NCBI GenBank assembly: GCA_002898675.1
Contig: BEHW01000028.1
Span: 1-21,107, forward strand
Reading direction: 5' to 3'
Source of the DNA: a bacterium HR20
GTDB taxonomy: Bacteria > Bacteroidota > Ignavibacteria > Kapaibacteriales > NICIL-2
Length of the DNA: 21,107 nt
Below, one piece after another: positions 7,341-13,400 of this stretch. Within the stretch, counting starts at the first letter, position 1; each line of letters begins with the position of its first letter. The notes beneath the pieces were generated by a model that was given only the letters and a program-made list of their open reading frames with translations, was not told the origin of the DNA and did no database searches. The position numbers and the translations under genes are program-made.

Positions 7341-8764
7341 CGGCGGATAATCACAAATTCAGTGCGACGATTCTTGGCGCGATTTTCCTCGCTGGTGTTC
7401 GGCACAAGCGGATAGAGCATGCCCATCCCCCGCGGACGCAAACGCACCGAGTCAATGCCACGCTCGATGAGCGCACGAACAACTGCTTTGGCGCGTTCTT
7501 CGGAGAGTCGCTGGTTGAATTCGATCCCGCCGATGTCGTCGGTATGCCCACGGACTTCAAGCCAAACGCGCTCGTAGCGCTCGAGTTGATCGGCAACTTC
7601 CTCGATGATCGGGATTGCTTCCGGACGCAGCGTCGCTTTGTTGTAGTCGAACGTGATCATCTTGTTGAACGCGTCGTTGAGCTGCGCCCATGGGTTGATG
7701 TCGCTCTTGTCGTAGCTCCCGCGTGCGGTGAGCGTCGTATCGCCCGCGCGTGGCTGGAGGAACAGATCCACGATGTGTAGCCCTGCAAACGTCGGCGGAC
7801 GGTACCGCACCAGGTAGTAGTATCGCAGCGAGCGATAAATCTCGGCAAAGACCTCGAGAAGCTCCTTGCGCGAGGTCACCCGGTAGAAGCGGCCGCCGGT
7901 TTGCGCGGCGACGTATTCGAGCAGATCATCACGCACGTAGCCGAAGCCAATTGGGAAGATGCGGACACGGCGCTTGGTCGCTTCCTCGAAGAGCACGCGG
8001 GCATCTTCGCGCGAGGCGTTTTCGTCGCCGTCGGTAAAGCAAACCAGGACGCGGGGCTGCTCGGTTGTTCCAATGGTATCGAAGAGCCTGGTCGCGCCAA
8101 TCAAGCCATCGTACACGGAGGAATACCCTCCGAAGTTGCGGCGGCGCACCTGTTCGAACGTTGCAAGCAGGCGCTGGCGATCGCGCTCGAACGGTACCTT
8201 GACGTCGAGCGATGTAGTGAACGTTGCCACTGCCAGCTCGTCGGCGGGATATTTCATGCCGATGAACGTGCGCGCGCCGTCTTCCATCGCATCGAGCACA
8301 CCACGCATCGAGCCGCTATAGTCAAGCGCGAGCACAATCTTGTAGCCGCGTGCTGAATCGCCCTCGCCGAACTCGCGGACGGTAAAGTCACCGATCGGGA
8401 CAGTGCGCCGTCCGAGCGTTTCTTGCAGCCGCAGCCACCGCTCTTGCGTCGGTACAACGGGAGGCGCCAGATGTGTGATGAAGTTCCCGCTTGAATCGAA
8501 CACGCGTGCCATCAGGCGAATCTCGCGGGGATAGTCTTCCGACTCGATCTTCCAGATGTCGAAGTGGAGCGTCCCAAGATCACGGACGGAATCAATCGGC
8601 AGCGTGCCGCGGAACAACGTCAGCGGTTGCTCCACCTCGGTGGTATCGAAGCGTCCGATTGCAAGCTGCGCTTCAGGATCGCGCCAGGAACGGCAGCTGC
8701 TCTGCAGAAGCGCGAGCACCGCTCCCACAAGCACTGCTGCAAGAACAGCAGGCGCTCTGGTCAT
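7337..8764 (-). CDS. VWA and OmpA-like peptidoglycan-binding lipoprotein
   Basis: The start is placed at the ATG at 8764, whose ATGA overlaps the gatC stop, rather than the in-frame ATG at 8791. This gives 475 residues that begin with a signal (residues 1-23, APAVLAAVLVGAVLALLQSS) ending in Cys24, a plausible lipidation site with a loose lipobox. Residues 30-135 form a beta-rich region of unknown role. Residues 141-325 are a von Willebrand A domain with the metal-site motif DYSGS (148-152), a GGYSSVYDG loop (212-220) and FTDGDEN (243-249). Residues 368-475 are an OmpA-like domain: FDYNKATLRPEA, then GHTDDIGGIEFNQRLSEERA and NRAKNRRTEF, which hold the usual Asp and Arg that bind diaminopimelate. 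It probably tethers a protein-binding domain to peptidoglycan in the periplasm. Its partner is unknown. Confidence 0.92.
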   Translation of the reverse strand: MTRAPAVLAAVLVGAVLALLQSSCRSWRDPEAQLAIGRFDTTEVEQPLTLFRGTLPIDSVRDLGTLHFDIWKIESEDYPREIRLMARVFDSSGNFITHLAPPVVPTQERWLRLQETLGRRTVPIGDFTVREFGEGDSARGYKIVLALDYSGSMRGVLDAMEDGARTFIGMKYPADELAVATFTTSLDVKVPFERDRQRLLATFEQVRRRNFGGYSSVYDGLIGATRLFDTIGTTEQPRVLVCFTDGDENASREDARVLFEEATKRRVRIFPIGFGYVRDDLLEYVAAQTGGRFYRVTSRKELLEVFAEIYRSLRYYYLVRYRPPTFAGLHIVDLFLQPRAGDTTLTARGSYDKSDINPWAQLNDAFNKMITFDYNKATLRPEAIPIIEEVADQLERYERVWLEVRGHTDDIGGIEFNQRLSEERAKAVVRALIERGIDSVRLRPRGMGMLYPLVPNTSEENRAKNRRTEFVIIRR

Positions 8765-9081
8765 TGCCCATTGGGCTGGTCGGGCGTCCATTCGGAGGCA
8801 ATCACCTTCGGCACTTTGAAAAAGCTCTCGTTATGGCGCGGCGCATTTGCCAGTGCCTCGGCCGTCGAGAGCGACTGGTGCGGTACATCGTCGGCAAAGG
8901 CGTTCGTATGGCTGACGACCGAATCGAGCGGCTCAAGCTCATCAAGCGCTCGAATGCGGTCGAGCGCGCTGACGTACTCGACGATTCGCTCGAACTCAGC
9001 GCGGAAGCGTTCGATTTCTTCATCGCTGAAGGAGAGTTTCGCCAGCGCCGCGATACGACGAAGTTCTTCGACTGAAATCAC
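8761..9081 (-). CDS. gatC: Asp/Glu-tRNA amidotransferase subunit C
   Basis: GatC is the small subunit that stabilises the GatCAB complex, which converts Glu-tRNA(Gln) or Asp-tRNA(Asn) to the amidated form. The GTG at 9081 gives 106 residues starting MISVEELRRIAALAKLSFSDEE, the canonical GatC opening. An ATG at 9165 would add 28 residues without family similarity. The middle LDELEPLDSVVSHTNAFADD and the late NESFFKVPKVI segments are diagnostic. The C-terminus (about 95-106, TPDQPNGQ) slightly exceeds the usual length of about 95. The TGA stop overlaps the ATG of the lipoprotein gene downstream, indicating translational coupling. gatA and gatB are not in the window. Confidence 0.93.
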   Translation of the reverse strand: MISVEELRRIAALAKLSFSDEEIERFRAEFERIVEYVSALDRIRALDELEPLDSVVSHTNAFADDVPHQSLSTAEALANAPRHNESFFKVPKVIASEWTPDQPNGQ

Positions 9082-9291
9082 GCCCTGTACTCTGTTCGTT
9101 GGAAACCAGCGGCGAGGGTGACGAACGCACCAATGCGGTAGTGTAGCGCACATGCTGCCTACCAAAGAGCATTTGCAACGGTTGGCGCGATCATCATCGG
9201 CGCGTTCTGGTATCGGAGAGCATCAATTGCGCGGAGATTGTTCCGCTGGGAGTGTTGATCTCACTCGAAGTGCACCACCTGCGTGCACAGG

Positions 9292-9299
9292 TAAATTTG
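9292..9299 (+). promoter_or_regulatory. Candidate rluD -7 element
   Basis: TAAATTTG matches TAnnTTTG exactly and ends six bases before the ATG at 9306. No -33 element is evident at 19-21 bp. If active, the rluD message would start at or next to its ATG. The rest of the gatC/rluD divergent gap shows nothing I can name. Confidence 0.3.
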
Positions 9300-9305
9300 C
9301 CCGCG

Positions 9306-10397
9306 ATGAGCGAAATGCCAAGCACTGCACACGATCCGAACTATCCGCCGCTCCAGGAACAGCGGATCGAGCTTGTTGTCCCGCCTGGCCAGAAGCCAAT
9401 GCGGCTCGATGTGTACTTAGCCAACACGATCAGTCACGCAACACGGACGCGGATTCAAGAAGCCATCGAAGCCGGGATGGTGACCATCGAGGGACGCCGC
9501 GCAAAAGCCAGTTCTAAGGTCCAGCCAGGCGATCGCATCACGTGCTGCATCCTTCGCCGTCCGCCGATCGAGCTTGTGCCAGAACCAATCCCGCTCGACA
9601 TCCTCTACGAAGATGGAGATGTGCTCGTTGTCAACAAGCCCGCGGGAATGGTCGTTCACCCGGCTCACGGCAACCGTAGTGGAACTCTTGTCAACGCAGT
9701 GCTCTACCACCTTGGCGTCCGCGAACGCATCACCATCGCCGATGAAGACGATCTTGACGAGGAGACGGAAAGTCTGGTGCTTGCGTCGGCTGCAGTGCGT
9801 CCGGGCATCGTCCATCGCCTCGATAAAGACACCTCGGGGGTACTTGTAGTGGCCAAGCACGAGCGTGCGAGTGAAGTACTCTCCCGACAATTTGCCGAAC
9901 GGCGAGTCCATCGCATCTACCACGGCTTTGTTTGGGGCATTCTCCCCGACGATAGCGGTACGATTGACGCTCCAATCGGCCGCTCACCACGCGATCGCAA
10001 GCTCTTTAGTGTCCTTGAACGTGGCGGCAAGCACGCTGTGACAACATATCGCGTGCTGGAGCGCTACGCCATTGCAACACGGGTAGAACTAAAGCTCCAC
10101 ACCGGCCGCACACACCAAATCCGTGTGCACATGGCACACATCCGCCACCCACTCATCGGAGATGCTGCCTACGGCGGGGCAGCAGTTCCTTCCATCGCAG
10201 GACTGACAAGTCCGCGCTTGCGCCCGCTTGCGAATGCATGCGCGCAGCTCATCGAGCGACAAGCCCTCCACGCATCCGTGCTCGGTTTTTTCCATCCTCG
10301 CAGCAGCATGTACATGGAGTTTTGCTCGCCACTGCCAGATGACCTCGAACGGCTACGCCTGTTCCTCGAACGCACCAAAGAGGCGGATGCTTCATAG
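9306..10397 (+). CDS. rluD: RluD/RluA-family 23S rRNA pseudouridine synthase
   Basis: This enzyme isomerises uridines to pseudouridine; the RluD branch acts on helix 69 of 23S rRNA. The ATG at 9306 gives 363 residues. A GTG at 9252 would add 18, and the choice is not certain. An S4 RNA-binding domain covers about 32-90 (RLDVYLANTISHATRTRIQEAI). The catalytic domain has ILYEDGDVLVVNKPAGMVVHPAHG (about 99-122), the HRLDKDTSG motif with catalytic Asp173, the LKLHTGRTHQIRVHMAHI strand, and IGDAAYGG. An acidic insertion at about 138-163 (ADEDDLDEETES) sits just before the catalytic motif and is longer than in most relatives. The exact uridine specificity, and hence the symbol, is inferred from overall similarity. 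It is divergent from gatC and convergent with the T9SS cargo gene. Confidence 0.9.
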   Translation: MSEMPSTAHDPNYPPLQEQRIELVVPPGQKPMRLDVYLANTISHATRTRIQEAIEAGMVTIEGRRAKASSKVQPGDRITCCILRRPPIELVPEPIPLDILYEDGDVLVVNKPAGMVVHPAHGNRSGTLVNAVLYHLGVRERITIADEDDLDEETESLVLASAAVRPGIVHRLDKDTSGVLVVAKHERASEVLSRQFAERRVHRIYHGFVWGILPDDSGTIDAPIGRSPRDRKLFSVLERGGKHAVTTYRVLERYAIATRVELKLHTGRTHQIRVHMAHIRHPLIGDAAYGGAAVPSIAGLTSPRLRPLANACAQLIERQALHASVLGFFHPRSSMYMEFCSPLPDDLERLRLFLERTKEADAS

Positions 10398-10400
10398 CAA

Positions 10401-10432
10401 GCGGGGGGCAAGCCTTTGCAGCTTGCCCCCGC
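10401..10432. terminator. Hairpin between convergent rluD and T9SS cargo gene
   Basis: The arms GGGGGCAAGC and GCTTGCCCCC pair perfectly over 10 bp around a 7-base loop (CTTTGCA), with two further GC pairs after a single bulged G. It begins three bases after the rluD stop and ends about 25 bases beyond the stop of the opposing gene. Neither strand has a run of T after the stem, so it may block exonucleases or aid Rho-dependent ends instead of acting as a classical intrinsic terminator. Confidence 0.6.
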
Positions 10433-10457
10433 AATCGTTGCTTTGTGCGCGGGTTGG

Positions 10458-13400
10458 TTAGCGCACGATCGTCAGCGGCTGACGCACGAGCATCTCGCCT
10501 TGGCGCACCACCACCGTGTACACGCCCGCCGGCAAGCCACTCACATCCAACCGATACCCAAACGGCTGCACCTGGGCGCTCGCCGCAACCACCCGACCGA
10601 GCAGGTCCACAACCTCCACCGCGTACTCGCCACTGCCGCGAATGTCCACCATCACCTCCCCGTCTGCCGGCTGCGGATGCACCTCCACGCTGAACCCATC
10701 AGCCTGGCCTCCCAACACCACCGACCGACTCCACGCAATGCTCCCATCGCGGCTGACCATCCCGACACGGTACTCGTAGCTCGTGGCCCGATCTACACGG
10801 TCCTCGTACGTGTACTGCCGCGGCTCGGTGCTCTCTCCTGCGGCAACCACCGTCGGCGTCAGCGCACGATACTCCTCCTGACCTGCTGCTCGACGCTCGA
10901 CCACAAAATGGCTCACCCCTCGCTCGCTGACCGTCTCCCACCACAGGCGCGCCTGCGTCCCATCGCCATACCGCACCACACCAATGTCTCCAAACCCAGC
11001 GCTCAACACCACATCCCCGTTCCGATCCACGTACTCGGTCACCGAACGAATGATCCGCTCCAACCCCGTGTTCGGCGCCAACCGACCGTAGTGACGCCAA
11101 TCAACTCCCAACGCCACTACGTTCGCATTCAACCGCGCCGTCGCCACTCCCATCGCGTTGTCGGTCACCCCAGCATCCACCGTCACGTACTTGTACGCCA
11201 CCTGCGCCTGCCCAACCGTCTGCGCATCGCTGTACACCCGCACCAACGACGGCATCGGCGCTACGGGGTCCAACGGATGCTGCGTCGAAAGTACACGCTC
11301 CCGAATCCCTTGCGCCAACGCTACACCCTCGACCTCATAGTTGTTGTACCCTCCTGACCGCGGCGTCCACGCCTGCGGCGATTGCGTCAAACGCAACACG
11401 TACTTGACAAAATTGTCGTACAACACGTCACCGGCTCCAAAAACGCCGCTCTTGACGATCTCCTGGCTCGACAGCACAAGGTTCCGCTTGTCGGTCGCTA
11501 CTCCCGCCGACACAAACGCCCGCAAATCCTCCTGCTCCTGCCGCGTCAGCTTCGTCTGGTCCTCGACCCACCACAGGTGCTTGTACATCGTGTAGTTGAC
11601 CGCCCGCGGCTCCCAGCCGCTCCGATCAAAGACGTCCAACGTCCCTACCGGCAAGTTCAACCGCGCAAACCCCGCCGCCAGCGAATCGTAGTTGAGCCGC
11701 CCAACACGATCGCTCGTGCTCGTCGCCGGATTACTCGCATCCGCCGTCGCCGTCGGCGCGCTGATCAGCATCCGCTGCGGCGACCGCAACAAGTAGAACC
11801 GGTACTCCTTCTGCACCGTGTTGTTGCTGACGTTCTCATCAATCGGCGCACTGAACCGCACCCGATACCGCGGCGTCACGTTCCGACTCATCGCCCCAAA
11901 CGGCATCGGCGCCGCTTGCCCCATATCCCCGTACGTCTGCGGATTCAGGTTGAAGTCGTACGTCATATCCACCTGACCGCCCGGCGGCAGGTTCTGCACC
12001 ACCTTCGTCTGACTTGCCACCGGCACCCACACGTTCGGCGCTTGCTCCATCTCCACTACTCCCTGCACCTGCACACCGCTCTGCGTGGCCGATCCGTTGT
12101 TCCGCATTCGCACCACCACGTTGATCGGCGCCTGCGTCATCACGTACTCGGCATCGCTGAACGTCCCAACTGATGCGCGGTACACCGATGGACTCAAAAT
12201 CTCCAGCGCCTCCAGGTCGTTGACGTACAGGTTCCCTTGAAACTCGTCGGCACCAATGCTGTACTTGGCTCCGTTGACCCCCCGACCGTCACCGTCGAGA
12301 TCAACCTCTCCGCTGCCCAATCGCTCACCCCGACGATCCAATATCGAACCTGTCGGCGGCGGATTGGTCCGCACCCGCAGCTTCGGCGGCGTCGTGTTCA
12401 ACTGCACGTAGTCCCCGACAAAGTTCCCTACCACACTGCTCAAATCCTGCTTCATCCACGACTTCCACTGCGCCAGCGTCCCGTAGTCCAGCTCGCTGCC
12501 CGCGTCAATCGTCACGAGTGCGCCCGTCGCCGGATCCCGCAACTCCTCGATGAATCGCCCCATCACCGCTCCGCTCGGATACCAGTACGCGTTCGTGTTC
12601 GACCGAAGTCCCGTCGTCCCTGTCGGCTTGACGCCCTGGTACAACAAACACGCCAGCGTATTGCCACTGCTGCGATCAACCGCACCGGCGCTCGCGGTCA
12701 CCGCAATCGCGTTGTTGATCACCTCCGGCGCCATGCTGCTCTGCACCCCAATCCCAACAATGCTCCCTCCACCGGTGACGTTGTCACCGCTCATGATCAC
12801 CGTGTTGTTGAGCACTCGGTCCCCTCGCGTCAGATAGTTCACCGCCGCCGGTGTGATGAACTGCACGATGCCACTTGCGTTCGGCGACCGCCGCGTGGTC
12901 AGGTGAATACCCGCCGCCGGCGCCTGCGCCGTCGTCCGACTGATCGCCCACACAATGTTCCCACGTACCACCGTCTGCTCGGCTACGTCCGGAAACGTCA
13001 CCGTCCCACCTGCAGGGTTGACAAACACGTTCTGCGTCTGCTCAACCAAGATCCCCCACACCTGCACATCCGAACTAATGTGCGAAACCTCGTTGTTCTG
13101 CACCACCACCCCAATGTTGTTGTACACCTGCTCGCCCGGTCGCGCCTTCCCTCCAACCATAATCCCCGCTGCATCACGACCCCCAACACCGGTCGAACCT
13201 ACTCCAACGTTGAGCACACGGTTCCCCTCAATCATCGTGTTCTCGGTGTACCCACAGTACACACCCGCACGACCTACGCTCATCACCACGTTCTTCCGTA
13301 TCACGTTCCCCTTGCTGTAGTACCGCTGATACCGCGGGTTCGGCTGGCTCGACACATCGTTGTAGAACAACGGCCCCACGCCCAACGCTACAACGCCATA

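Noticed and set aside
9252..9305. GTG start for the RluD-like enzyme
   Set aside because: It adds 18 residues with no family similarity and lies upstream of the best -7 element. The ATG at 9306 is preferred, although not proven.
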